40,692 nt of DNA, from contig NZ_JACMYP010000046.1 of the NCBI RefSeq assembly GCF_020889705.1, positions 1 through 40,692 of the forward strand, given 5' to 3'. The stretch is from Bradyrhizobium altum. GTDB lineage: Bacteria; Pseudomonadota; Alphaproteobacteria; Rhizobiales; Xanthobacteraceae. Below are positions 25,462-36,707 of the stretch, piece after piece (the first letter of the stretch is position 1; the number at the start of each line of letters is the position of its first letter). The notes under the pieces are model-generated. The model was not told where the DNA came from. It was given only the letters and a program-made list of their open reading frames with translations, and did no database searches. The translations under genes were made by a program, and so were the position numbers.

Positions 25462-25583
25462 TCCCACTTCCATCTTGAAACCTGCGCGAGGTGGTCTAGA
25501 GTTCCTGCCAAGGGGACAAGGCAGACTCCCCGTGAGACTTCGGTCCAAGCTCTGCGCGACACTCACCGTCGTGGAGCTTTGAT

Positions 25584-26678
25584 ATGGATACCGAACAGCA
25601 CACATCCCGTCGTTCCAAAATCGCCATCCTGTGGCGTGGCGATGCCGCGTCGCGCCGGGAGGCGACCCCACAAAACAGCCGTTTCGTTCGCGTCTTCGAA
25701 GCGCTCGCCGCTTCCGGCATCGAGGCTTTTCCCGTGGTCTATGACGAGACCTTCGCCGATCTCGTCCGCGACCAATTGCTGACCGTGGACGGCGTTCTCG
25801 TCTGGGTCGATCCGATCCACCAGGGCAAGACCCGCGCGGCGCTCGATCCGCTGCTGCGCGAGGTCGCGATGAAACGTCCGTGGGTCAGCGCACATCCCGA
25901 AATCATCCTCAAGATGGGCGTCAAGGACGTGCTCTATCGGACGCGTCATCTGGGCTGGGGCGCCGACACGCATCGATACGCCACCGCGGACGCCTTCCGC
26001 GCCGAATTCCCGTCGCGCCTTCGCGCGGCCGGACCGCGCGTGCTCAAGCAGAACCGTGGCAATGGCGGGCAGGGCGTCTGGAAGGTGGAAGCCTTGAAGG
26101 TGGAAGGCTTACCGAATGCGGACGCCACCGTCCGCGTGCTCCACGCACTGCGCGGCAGCCGGCCCGAGGAGCTGCCGCTGGACGCTTTCATGGCGCGCTG
26201 CGAGCCGTATTTCGGTTGGGGCGGCTGCATCGTCGATCAGGCATTCCAGCCGCGGCTGCCCGAGGGCATGATCCGTTGCTATGTCAGCGGATCGAAGGTC
26301 GCGGGCTTCGGACACCAACTGATCAAGGCCTTGATCCCGCCGCCGGCGGAAGGCCCGGACTCACCGGAAGCCCAGCCCGGACCGCGCATCATGCACGGTC
26401 CTGATGCCGCACAATTCCAGACGCTGCGGCGGCTGATGGAAGACGAATGGATTCCAGGGTTGATGGCGGCCCTGGCGATCGATGAAGCGTCGCTGCCGGT
26501 GATCTGGGATGCGGACTTCCTCTACGGTTCGCGCGATGCCGACGGCGCCGATACCTATGTGCTCTGCGAGATCAACGCGAGCTCGTGCTTTGCGATTCCC
26601 GAAGAGGCGCCGGCGGCGATTGCGTGGACGGTTGGCGATCGCGTTCGTCGGCACCTGGAGAGCGATGCCGGACGGTAG
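25584..26678 (+). CDS. Cj0069 family protein, ATP-grasp-like
   Basis: A 364-residue soluble protein that I recognise as the Cj0069 family, of unknown function. Start ATG 25584 with GGAG 9 bases upstream. The N-terminal part (IAILWRGD, then ENSRF-like QNSRFVRVFEALAA, LTVDGVLVWVDPI, PWVSAHPEIILKMGVKDVLY) resembles the pre-grasp domain of carboxylate-amine ligases. Then come VLKQNRGNGGQGVWKVE (residues about 152-168), like the ATP-grasp nucleotide loop, and a final Mg-binding-type segment WDADFLYG...VLCEINASSCF. This suggests an ATP-dependent ligase or kinase with an unknown substrate. It stands alone between rcnA and the GST-like gene. Confidence 0.85.
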   Translation: MDTEQHTSRRSKIAILWRGDAASRREATPQNSRFVRVFEALAASGIEAFPVVYDETFADLVRDQLLTVDGVLVWVDPIHQGKTRAALDPLLREVAMKRPWVSAHPEIILKMGVKDVLYRTRHLGWGADTHRYATADAFRAEFPSRLRAAGPRVLKQNRGNGGQGVWKVEALKVEGLPNADATVRVLHALRGSRPEELPLDAFMARCEPYFGWGGCIVDQAFQPRLPEGMIRCYVSGSKVAGFGHQLIKALIPPPAEGPDSPEAQPGPRIMHGPDAAQFQTLRRLMEDEWIPGLMAALAIDEASLPVIWDADFLYGSRDADGADTYVLCEINASSCFAIPEEAPAAIAWTVGDRVRRHLESDAGR

Positions 26679-27049
26679 GGCAGGGCCGCTGACGAGTGAG
26701 GTCTAATATGGCCCACGCGATGTGATGTGAGCACGCTTCTGAGGCTCGCTCTCCCCTTGTGGGAGAGGGGTGGCCTCAGGGCGAGAAAGCTCGGACTGTT
26801 CGTGTCGCGAGAACGCGAACGTGTGATTCACAAGCGAGCCAAAAATTCGCTGTCGTCCCGGGCAAGCCCAGCGCGACCCGGGACCCATAACCACCGATGG
26901 TCATCGTTGCACAACGCTGGAGCCACAGCTCGCTTCAACAATAATGCCCTGTGGTTATGGGTCCCTGCTTTCGCAGGGACGACGGTGGGGAGAGGATCGT
27001 GCACACGTTTGCGCCTCTGTCTATGCTTCGCAGCGCTTCCGTTCGCGCA
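26679..27049. other. 371-base intergenic region carrying palindromic repeats
   Basis: Convergent genes flank this region and no credible coding sequence is seen. It holds a small stem CTCTCCC (26749-26755)/GGGAGAG (26761-26767) and the larger inverted repeat at 26852-26983. Neither stem is followed by a clear T run, so termination by them is uncertain. Confidence 0.6.
26852..26983. repeat. Long-arm intergenic inverted repeat
   Basis: Outer arms GTCGTCCC (26852-26859) and GGGACGAC (26976-26983); inner arms GGGACCCATAACCAC (26880-26894) and GTGGTTATGGGTCCC (26951-26965), a perfect 15-base match. The 56-base centre includes GGAGCCACAGCTCGC. From memory this is a common dispersed element of Bradyrhizobium intergenic DNA; it has no coding capacity of note. 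Confidence 0.7.
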
Positions 27050-27709
27050 CTACTTCGCCCGCATCGCCTCGGGCGTATCCGGCTGCGCGGAGGGATGCGC
27101 CTCGGCGAACGCCGGCAGCGCCATTGCGGTGTCGTGGATGCGTTTCACGGCCGGCCAAGGCGACAGGCTGATCTGCTGGTTGATCGCCGCGGTGACATGG
27201 CCGACCAGGCAGATATCGGCGAGGGTCGGCGCATCGCCGTGACAGAACTGGCCGGTTGCCTTGTGGCCGGCGAGGTGGCCCTCGAGCGCCGCCAGCGTCT
27301 CGACCGTCCAGTGCCGCCGCCAGGCGTTCTGCTGGCTGTCGCGCAGATCGAGCTCGCGGTCGAGATAGCGGCGCACCCGTGGCGTCAGCAGCGGATGGCC
27401 CTCGCAGGCGACGATCAGCGCAAGCCCGCGCACCCGGGCGCGGCCGAGCGCATCTGGTGGCAACAGTGGCGGGCTCGGATAGGTCTCGTCGAGATAGTCG
27501 ATGATCGCGAGCGACTGGAACAGCACCGTGCCGTCGTCGGTCACCAGCGCCGGCAGCGCCATCTGCGGATTGATCTTGCGATAGGCATCAGTGCGATGCG
27601 CGTCCGCATCGATGTCGACGAACACGACCTCGGCGGGCACGCCCTTGAGGTTGAGCGCGATCCGTACCCGAAAGCTCGCCAGCGATCGCCAGAAGGAGAA
27701 GAATTGCAT
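27050..27709 (-). CDS. Glutathione S-transferase family, maleylacetoacetate isomerase-like
   Basis: A 219-residue zeta-class-like GST. The N-terminal thioredoxin-like domain has RSLASFRVRIALNLKGVPAE (the zeta active site is SSCSxRVRIAL, so the usual SSC is changed to SLA here, with a Ser kept), then NPQMALPALVTDDGTVLFQS and LAIIDYLDETYP, typical of maleylacetoacetate isomerases. The C-terminal helical domain includes GDAPTLADICLVGHV. Maleylacetoacetate or maleylpyruvate isomerisation in aromatic degradation is possible, but no other gene of such a pathway is nearby. The start is ATG 27709. Confidence 0.85.
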   Translation of the reverse strand: MQFFSFWRSLASFRVRIALNLKGVPAEVVFVDIDADAHRTDAYRKINPQMALPALVTDDGTVLFQSLAIIDYLDETYPSPPLLPPDALGRARVRGLALIVACEGHPLLTPRVRRYLDRELDLRDSQQNAWRRHWTVETLAALEGHLAGHKATGQFCHGDAPTLADICLVGHVTAAINQQISLSPWPAVKRIHDTAMALPAFAEAHPSAQPDTPEAMRAK

Positions 27710-27726
27710 GGGGCGACCTCCTCGCG

Positions 27727-27807
27727 TCATGCCCGGGCTTGACCCGGGCATCCATCGACTGGAGGAATGTCCTTGAAGATGGATCGCCGGGTCAAGCCCG
27801 GCGATGA
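27727..27807. repeat. Paired intergenic hairpin element with compensating changes
   Basis: Two 30-base arms, 27727-27756 and 27778-27807, are inverted copies differing only at two short spots. Each arm also contains its own perfect hairpin: GCCCGGG-CTTGA-CCCGGGC in the first and CGCCGGG-TCAAG-CCCGGCG in the second. The differences between the arms are paired, so each inner stem stays perfect. It lies between metH (ending 27824) and the GST gene and may also shape 3' ends. Confidence 0.75.
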
Positions 27808-27823
27808 CAAGTATCGCAGAGGC

Positions 27824-31687
<3,864 letters not shown>

Positions 31688-31702
31688 CGATCGCTTTCTG
31701 GG

Positions 31703-32617
31703 TCAGGCAGCTTTTTGGGCACCGGTCGGCCGGATGCCGAGCAGGTGGCTGATCGCGAACACGAGGTCCGCGCGGTTCATGGTGTAGAAGTGGAAGGTGT
31801 CGACGCCGTGCTTGAACAGCTTCTGCACCTGTCCGGCGGCGACGGTGGCGGCGACCAGCTTGCGGGTCTCGGCGTCATTGTCGAGGCCCTCGAATTTCTC
31901 GGCGAGCCAGTCCGGCACGCTGGTGCCGGCGCGCGTCACGAAATTGCGGGCCTGCTTGAAATTGTGCATCGGCATGATGCCGGGCACGATCGGAATCTCG
32001 ATACCGCGTGCGCGCACTCGGTCGACGTAGCGATGATACAGATCGTTGTCGAAGAACACCTGGGTGATCGCGCGCGTCGCGCCGGCGTCGACCTTGGCCT
32101 TCAGCGTGTCGATGTCGGCGTCGAAATCGGCGGCTTCCGGATGCTTCTCCGGATAGGCGGACACCGAGATCTCGATGTCGGCGTGACGCTTCTTGATGGC
32201 GGCGACCAGCTCGGCGGAGCTCTGGTAGCCGTCGGGATGGGTGAAGTAGGGCGTGCCGATGCCGCCGGGCGGATCGCCGCGCAGCGCCACGATGTGGCGG
32301 ACACCGACCTCGTGATAGCGATCGACGATCTCGTCGATCTCGCCGCGCGAGGCGCTGACGCAGGTCAGATGTGCGGCCGGCAGCAGATCGGTCTCGCGGA
32401 GGATGCGGCTGATGGTGGAATGGGTGCGCTCGCGGGTCGAGCCGCCGGCGCCGTAGGTGACCGAGACGAAGTTCGGCGTGAGCGGCGCCAGGCGATTGAT
32501 GGTCTCCCAGAGACTGCGCTCCATCTCCTCGGTCTTCGGCGGGAAGAACTCGAAGGAGATTTTCGGCGTTTTCGGCGCGCGCTGCCCGTTCGGCAGGGAG
32601 GAAATGGTCTCGGTCAT
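31703..32617 (-). CDS. metF: 5,10-methylenetetrahydrofolate reductase
   Basis: MetF uses NADH and FAD to make 5-methyl-tetrahydrofolate, the methyl donor for MetH encoded just downstream. The 304-residue protein (ATG 32617; a TTG at 32626 is possible) has the family markers ISFEFFPPKTEEME at the N-terminus, FVSVTYGAGGSTRERTH, HLTCVSASRGEIDEI, ALRGDPPGG and the C-terminal VPGIMPMHNFKQARNF and HFYTMNRADL. This is the TIM-barrel catalytic domain only, as in bacterial MetF. Upstream are three hairpin-forming dyads (32692-32758) that may regulate the operon. Confidence 0.97.
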   Translation of the reverse strand: MTETISSLPNGQRAPKTPKISFEFFPPKTEEMERSLWETINRLAPLTPNFVSVTYGAGGSTRERTHSTISRILRETDLLPAAHLTCVSASRGEIDEIVDRYHEVGVRHIVALRGDPPGGIGTPYFTHPDGYQSSAELVAAIKKRHADIEISVSAYPEKHPEAADFDADIDTLKAKVDAGATRAITQVFFDNDLYHRYVDRVRARGIEIPIVPGIMPMHNFKQARNFVTRAGTSVPDWLAEKFEGLDNDAETRKLVAATVAAGQVQKLFKHGVDTFHFYTMNRADLVFAISHLLGIRPTGAQKAA

Positions 32618-33008
32618 GATACGCAAGGGCTCCGCAACTGGAGGGCAGACGTCCGGCCTGGATATGGAGGCCCTAAGATAGGCGAAACCGGTGGGCTGAA
32701 ACAGCCCATCGTATATGGGAAATTGCCCATTGATGACGACGATATGCTCAAAATGAGCGATCGAGAACGAGTGGTGGGCTGCGCCTTCAATTGGCGAACA
32801 ATGGAATTAATCAATTGAATCATATGAATAAAAACCTGATTCTGGAATCGGTTGGATGCCCGAATTGGCCGTGGGCAGGACCGCATGTCAACGAATCTTC
32901 GTATTTCGTCCCAAGAGCTGCGATGACCTGCGCCGACTTTCCGGTGCGGGCCTGGTCTGCGCGGCCGGCGTCTTTGTCGCCTCGTGGCGCCACATTAGGT
33001 TGTCGGCC
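32618..33008. other. 391-base intergenic region between metF and LLM flavin monooxygenase
   Basis: No credible gene is seen. The metF-proximal half has the hairpin set described separately (32692-32758). The segment around 32800-32840 is AT-rich (ATTAATCAATTGAATCATAT), unlike its surroundings, and probably contains one or both divergent promoters; exact boxes were not settled. Confidence 0.55.
32692..32758 (-). promoter_or_regulatory. Hairpin cluster upstream of metF-metH
   Basis: Three dyads: TGGGCTG (32692-32698)/CAGCCCA (32702-32708), ATGGG (32715-32719)/CCCAT (32726-32730), and GCTCA (32746-32750)/TGAGC (32754-32758). ATGGG at 32715-32719 can also pair with CCCAT at 32705-32709, which breaks the first stem, so the stems are mutually exclusive. 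This could be an attenuator or a protein-binding region; I do not recognise a known riboswitch. Confidence 0.45.
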
Positions 33009-34028
33009 ATGATCCCGCTCTCCGTCCTCGACCTGTCCGTCGTCACGTCAGGCACCAAGCCGGCCGCTGCGCTCCGCAACAGCATCGATCTGGCGCGCCA
33101 TGTCGATGGTCTCGGCTATGTCAGATACTGGCTCGCCGAGCACCACAACCTCGCCTCGGTCGCGAGCCCGGCGCCCGATCTGATGATCGGGCAGATCGCG
33201 GCGGTGACGCAGCATATCCGCGTCGGCTCCGGCGGCGTGATGCTGCCCAACCACGCGCCGCTGGTGGTCGCCGAGCGCTTCAAGATGCTGGAGGCGCTGT
33301 TTCCCGGCCGCATCGATCTTGGCCTCGGCCGTGCGCCCGGCACCGATGGCGCCACCGCTTACGCGCTGCGCAGCCGGCTCGATCGTCGCGAGGGCGACGA
33401 TTTCCTCGAGCGGCTACATGAGTTGACGCTTTGGGAGACACGCGATTTCCCGGCGGGCCATCCCTATAACAATGTGGTGGCGATGCCGGATGATTCGCCG
33501 CTGCCGCCGATCTGGCTGCTCGGCTCGAGCGACTATTCCGCCGAGCTTGCCGCGCAGGTCGGGATGGGTTTTGCGTTCGCGCATCATTTTGCCACTCACG
33601 ACGCAATTGCGGCGATGACGAATTATCGCGCGCATTTCAAGCCGTCGGGCTGGCGTGCGACGCCGCAGTCGATCCTCGCGGTCGCGGCCGTTGCGGCGGA
33701 GACCGACGCGGAAGCCGAGCGGCTTGCGCTATCGATGGATCTCAACCGGCTCCGCCGCGACCGCGGCCAGTATCTGCCGCTGCCGAGCGTCGAGGAGGCC
33801 GAGGCCTATCCCTACACCGACGCCGAGCGCGCCGCGATCGCGCGCAACCGCGCGCGACTTTTCGTCGGCAGCCCCGCAACCGTGATGACGAAGCTGGAGC
33901 CGCTGATCGCGGCGAGCCAGGCGGACGAGCTGATGGTGATCACCGCGGTCTACGATCACGCGGCGCGGAAGGAGTCGTACAGCCTGCTTGCCGAGGCGTT
34001 CGGGCTGCAGAGGGAGATTGCCACTTGA
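33009..34028 (+). CDS. LLM-class (luciferase-like) flavin-dependent oxidoreductase
   Basis: A 339-residue TIM-barrel monooxygenase of the bacterial luciferase superfamily (MsnO8-type in feel). Typical segments: [76 protein letters not shown] and [29 protein letters not shown]. These enzymes use reduced FMN and oxygen, but the substrate of this group is generally unknown. The start is ATG 33009 (33007-33011 CCATG). It is alone on the plus strand and convergent with pheA. Confidence 0.9.
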   Translation: MIPLSVLDLSVVTSGTKPAAALRNSIDLARHVDGLGYVRYWLAEHHNLASVASPAPDLMIGQIAAVTQHIRVGSGGVMLPNHAPLVVAERFKMLEALFPGRIDLGLGRAPGTDGATAYALRSRLDRREGDDFLERLHELTLWETRDFPAGHPYNNVVAMPDDSPLPPIWLLGSSDYSAELAAQVGMGFAFAHHFATHDAIAAMTNYRAHFKPSGWRATPQSILAVAAVAAETDAEAERLALSMDLNRLRRDRGQYLPLPSVEEAEAYPYTDAERAAIARNRARLFVGSPATVMTKLEPLIAASQADELMVITAVYDHAARKESYSLLAEAFGLQREIAT

Positions 34029-34032
34029 TGCT

Positions 34033-34110
34033 GTCGTTCCGGGGCACGCGAAGCGTGAACCCGGAACCTCGAGATTCCGGGTTCGATGCTCCGCGTCGCC
34101 CCGGAACGAC
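34033..34110. repeat. Intergenic inverted repeat with nested stems between convergent genes
   Basis: Outer arms GTCGTTCCGGGGC (34033-34045) and GCCCCGGAACGAC (34098-34110) are a perfect 13-base match; inner arms GAACCCGGAA (34057-34066) and TTCCGGGTTC (34075-34084) form a second perfect stem. It sits between the LLM monooxygenase and pheA stops and could block read-through in both directions. Similar sequences are common in Bradyrhizobium intergenic DNA, from memory. Confidence 0.7.
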
Positions 34111-34121
34111 GTTCTTCAACC

Positions 34122-34982
34122 TCAATCCTGCGTTTCGCTGAAGGTCGCGCGGAACGGATGGCCGGGATAGACGCCGACGATGCGGAATTCGCGCGAGAAG
34201 AATTTCAATTCCTCCAGCGCGAAGGCGAGTCCACGGTCGTCAGGATGACCGTCGACATCGGCATAGAATTGCGTTGCAAAGAAATTGCCGTCGACCATGT
34301 AGCTTTCGAGCTTGGTCATGTTGACGCCGTTGGTCGCGAAGCCGCCCATCGCCTTGTAGAGCGCTGCAGGCAAATTGCGCACCCGGAAAACAAAACTGGT
34401 GACCAGCGGCCCCGAGCCCTGCGCAGCCCATTTGGCCTCGCGCGCCAGCACCACGAAGCGGGTCGTGTTGTGGGCCTCGTCCTCGATGTCCTCGGCCAGA
34501 ATGTCGAGGCCATAGATATCGGCGGCGAGGCGCGAGGCGATCGCCGCCACGCTCTTGTCGCCGCGTTCGGAAATATCGCGGGCGCTGCCGGCGGTGTCGC
34601 CGGCGACGATCGGCCGGATGCCGAGCTTGCGGATGATGCGCCGGCACTGGCCGAGCGCATGGACGTGGCTCTCCACGCTCTTGATGTCGGCGAGCTTGGT
34701 GCCCTTGACCGCCATCAACTGGTGCCGGATCGGCAAGAACCATTCGCCGACGATGAACAGGCCCGAAGCGGGCAAGAGATGATGGATGTCGGCGACGCGG
34801 CCGGCGACCGAATTCTCGATCGGGATCATGCCGAGATCGGCCTCGCCCGAGGAAATCGCGGCCAGCGCGTCCTCGAAGGTCGGGCATGGCATCGGCTGGG
34901 CGTCGGGATAGGCCTCGACGATCGCGATATGGGAATTGGCGCCAGGCTCGCCCTGGAACGCGATTTTCAGCTTCTTGGTCAT
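34122..34982 (-). CDS. pheA: Prephenate dehydratase
   Basis: Converts prephenate to phenylpyruvate, the committed step to phenylalanine. The 286-residue monofunctional enzyme has no chorismate mutase domain. The catalytic domain has IAFQGEPGANSHIA, GMIPIENSVAGRVADIHHLL and the key Thr motif NTTRFVVLAR. The C-terminal ACT regulatory domain includes LYKAMGGFATNGVNMTKLES (phenylalanine-binding GVNxTKIESRP-type region) and FYADVDGH. It follows kdsB by 21 bases on the minus strand, and the two are probably cotranscribed; this pairing is common in Bradyrhizobiaceae. Confidence 0.96.
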   Translation of the reverse strand: MTKKLKIAFQGEPGANSHIAIVEAYPDAQPMPCPTFEDALAAISSGEADLGMIPIENSVAGRVADIHHLLPASGLFIVGEWFLPIRHQLMAVKGTKLADIKSVESHVHALGQCRRIIRKLGIRPIVAGDTAGSARDISERGDKSVAAIASRLAADIYGLDILAEDIEDEAHNTTRFVVLAREAKWAAQGSGPLVTSFVFRVRNLPAALYKAMGGFATNGVNMTKLESYMVDGNFFATQFYADVDGHPDDRGLAFALEELKFFSREFRIVGVYPGHPFRATFSETQD

Positions 34983-35003
34983 GGGTGGCCTTTTAGCAGC
35001 GGC

Positions 35004-35744
35004 TCAGGCTTTTGCCAGTATCCGCCGGGCGGTTTCGAGGTCGGCCGGGGTGTCGACGCCGCGGGGCACGGTGTCGACGATGGTGATGTCGATCCGCATC
35101 CCCGCCTCCAGCGCGCGCAGTTGCTCGAGCTTCTCCTGCTGCTCCAGCGGCGAGGGCGGCAGCCGCACGAACCGCTCCAGGGCGGCACGGCGGTAGGCAT
35201 AGAGGCCGATATGGTGGTAGCGCGGTCCGTCGCCGTAGGGCGCGGAGGCGCGGGTGAAATAGAGCGCGCGCAAGCGGTTGGCACCGATGGGGGAGCCGAC
35301 TGCCTTGACCACGCTGGGGGCCCGATCCTCCTCCTCGGTTTGGATGCGCGAGGCCAGGGTCGAAATGTCGACGGTGGGGTCGGTGAGCGGCGGCATCACG
35401 CTGCGGATCGTTTCAGGGGTGATGGTCGGGAAATCGCCTTGCAGATTGACCACGATCTCGGCGGCGCCGTCCGGGTCGAGGGTCGTCATCGCTTCATGGA
35501 TCCGGTCCGAGCCGGAGGGATGGTCTGGACGGGTCATCACCACCTCGCCGCCCGCAGCCTTCACTGCGGCTGCGATCTCGGGCGAGTCGGTTGCGACCGC
35601 GACCCGGCCGATCCCGGCCGCCTCGGCCCGCCGCAGCACATGGATGATCATCGGCGCGCCCGCGATATCGAGCAGCGGTTTGCCGGGGAGGCGCGTGGCG
35701 GCCATGCGGGCCGGAATCAGCACCAAGGTACGGGGTTGGGTCAT
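35004..35744 (-). CDS. kdsB: CMP-KDO synthetase (3-deoxy-manno-octulosonate cytidylyltransferase)
   Basis: Activates KDO with CTP for lipopolysaccharide core synthesis. The 246-residue protein has the nucleotidyltransferase start [47 protein letters not shown], the metal-binding [10 protein letters not shown] and the late [16 protein letters not shown] and [12 protein letters not shown]. The metal motif reads QGDFP where many family members have QGDEP. Gene order kdsB-pheA on the minus strand, divergent from cycM across a 199-base gap. Confidence 0.96.
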   Translation of the reverse strand: MTQPRTLVLIPARMAATRLPGKPLLDIAGAPMIIHVLRRAEAAGIGRVAVATDSPEIAAAVKAAGGEVVMTRPDHPSGSDRIHEAMTTLDPDGAAEIVVNLQGDFPTITPETIRSVMPPLTDPTVDISTLASRIQTEEEDRAPSVVKAVGSPIGANRLRALYFTRASAPYGDGPRYHHIGLYAYRRAALERFVRLPPSPLEQQEKLEQLRALEAGMRIDITIVDTVPRGVDTPADLETARRILAKA

Positions 35745-35943
35745 TCGTGTCGGGGCCCGTCCGGCTTGCGGAAATTGGCGGGGAGGAGGTTAAATTCGGC
35801 GCGTTTATACGGGTTGCCAGAGCGCGGGCAAACCGATATCTCAACCCTGCTTGGGGCGGTGCGATAAGGCCGATTCCCAGGTCTTTCCCCGCGGCCGTAT
35901 TCCCGGCCTGAAGTCGACATTCAAGGCCCGGAGCCTGACCGAA

Positions 35944-36492
35944 ATGGACTCCTTCGAACTCAACAAAATCCTCGGTGCGGTTCTCGGCACCTGCATCGTC
36001 GTCCTGGTGATGAGCTTTGCGGCCAGCGCGAAATTCGCGCCGAAGCTGCCGGAGAAGCCGGGTTTTGAGATCGCGGTAAAGGAAGAGTCCCATGGCGGTG
36101 GTGGCGAGGCCGCTGCGGCCGCCTCCGAGCCGATCGAGAAGCTGCTGCAGACCGCCTCCGCCGAGAAGGGCGCAGCCGCCGCCAAGAAGTGCCAGGCCTG
36201 CCATACCTTCGAGAAGGGCGGCCCCAACCGCGTCGGTCCGAACCTGTTCGGTATCGTCGGCGAGAAGAAGGGCGAGGGCCGTGGCTTCAATTTCTCGGCC
36301 GCGATGAAGGGCAAGGGCGGCGACTGGTCCTTCGATGACCTGAACAAGTTCCTGACCAACCCGAAGGGCTTCGTCCCCGGCACCGCGATGGGCTTCGCCG
36401 GCGTGCCGAGGGACAGCGAGCGCGCCGACATCATCGCCTATCTGAATTCGAACTCGGAGCACCCGGCTCCGCTCCCGACCGCTTCGAAGTAA
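35944..36492 (+). CDS. cycM: Membrane-anchored cytochrome c (CycM-type)
   Basis: A 182-residue class I c-type cytochrome held in the inner membrane by an uncleaved N-terminal helix (residues about 9-32, after MDSFELNKILG). The heme site is KKCQACHTFEKGG (CxxCH), and the axial Met is in PGTAMGFAG. In Bradyrhizobium japonicum, CycM carries electrons from the bc1 complex to the aa3 oxidase, so this protein serves the CoxBAC enzyme encoded at 1.7-7 kb. A linker with HGGGGEAAAAASEP separates helix and heme domain. The start ATG 35944 has GGAG upstream; a strong terminator follows the gene. Confidence 0.95.
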   Translation: MDSFELNKILGAVLGTCIVVLVMSFAASAKFAPKLPEKPGFEIAVKEESHGGGGEAAAAASEPIEKLLQTASAEKGAAAAKKCQACHTFEKGGPNRVGPNLFGIVGEKKGEGRGFNFSAAMKGKGGDWSFDDLNKFLTNPKGFVPGTAMGFAGVPRDSERADIIAYLNSNSEHPAPLPTASK

Positions 36493-36510
36493 CGACTTGC
36501 TTCGCGCAAG

Positions 36511-36554
36511 CATGCGAATGAAACGGCCAGGCACTGCCTGGCCGTTTTCGCATG
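36511..36554 (+). terminator. Strong intrinsic terminator after cycM
   Basis: Core stem AACGGCCAGGC (36522-36532) / GCCTGGCCGTT (36536-36546), loop ACT, followed by TT. An outer stem CATGCGAA (36511-36518) / TTCGCATG (36547-36554) extends it. It lies 19 bases after the cycM stop. Confidence 0.85.
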
Positions 36555-36600
36555 GGGAATCCGCTGTCGCGGGGTTGTTATCGGGACGTTTCGCCGCACC

Positions 36601-36659
36601 GATATTGTTCCCGGGCCAATATCATGAGGAAAAAGCAACGTAATTTGTCGAACCGTTGC
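36601..36659. promoter_or_regulatory. Two dyads upstream of the yej-type operon
   Basis: GATATTG (36601-36607) / CAATATC (36617-36623) with a 9-base spacer, and GCAACG (36635-36640) / CGTTGC (36654-36659) with a 13-base spacer. A TATATT (36662-36667) just after the second dyad might be a -10 box, although no matching -35 is evident. They are candidate regulator sites for the peptide transporter genes. Confidence 0.4.
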
Positions 36660-36707
36660 CTTATATTGGGTCCCATGTAACCGGGGCCGCAAGCAGGAAG
36701 ACCGAAT

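Noticed and set aside
26727..27242. A 171-codon plus-strand frame between the Cj0069 gene and the GST gene
   Set aside because: It crosses the inverted repeat and then the antisense strand of the GST gene; no domain is seen.
32791..33012. A 73-codon frame upstream of the LLM monooxygenase
   Set aside because: It lies in the promoter region, overlaps the monooxygenase start, and reads as unstructured sequence with no ribosome site.
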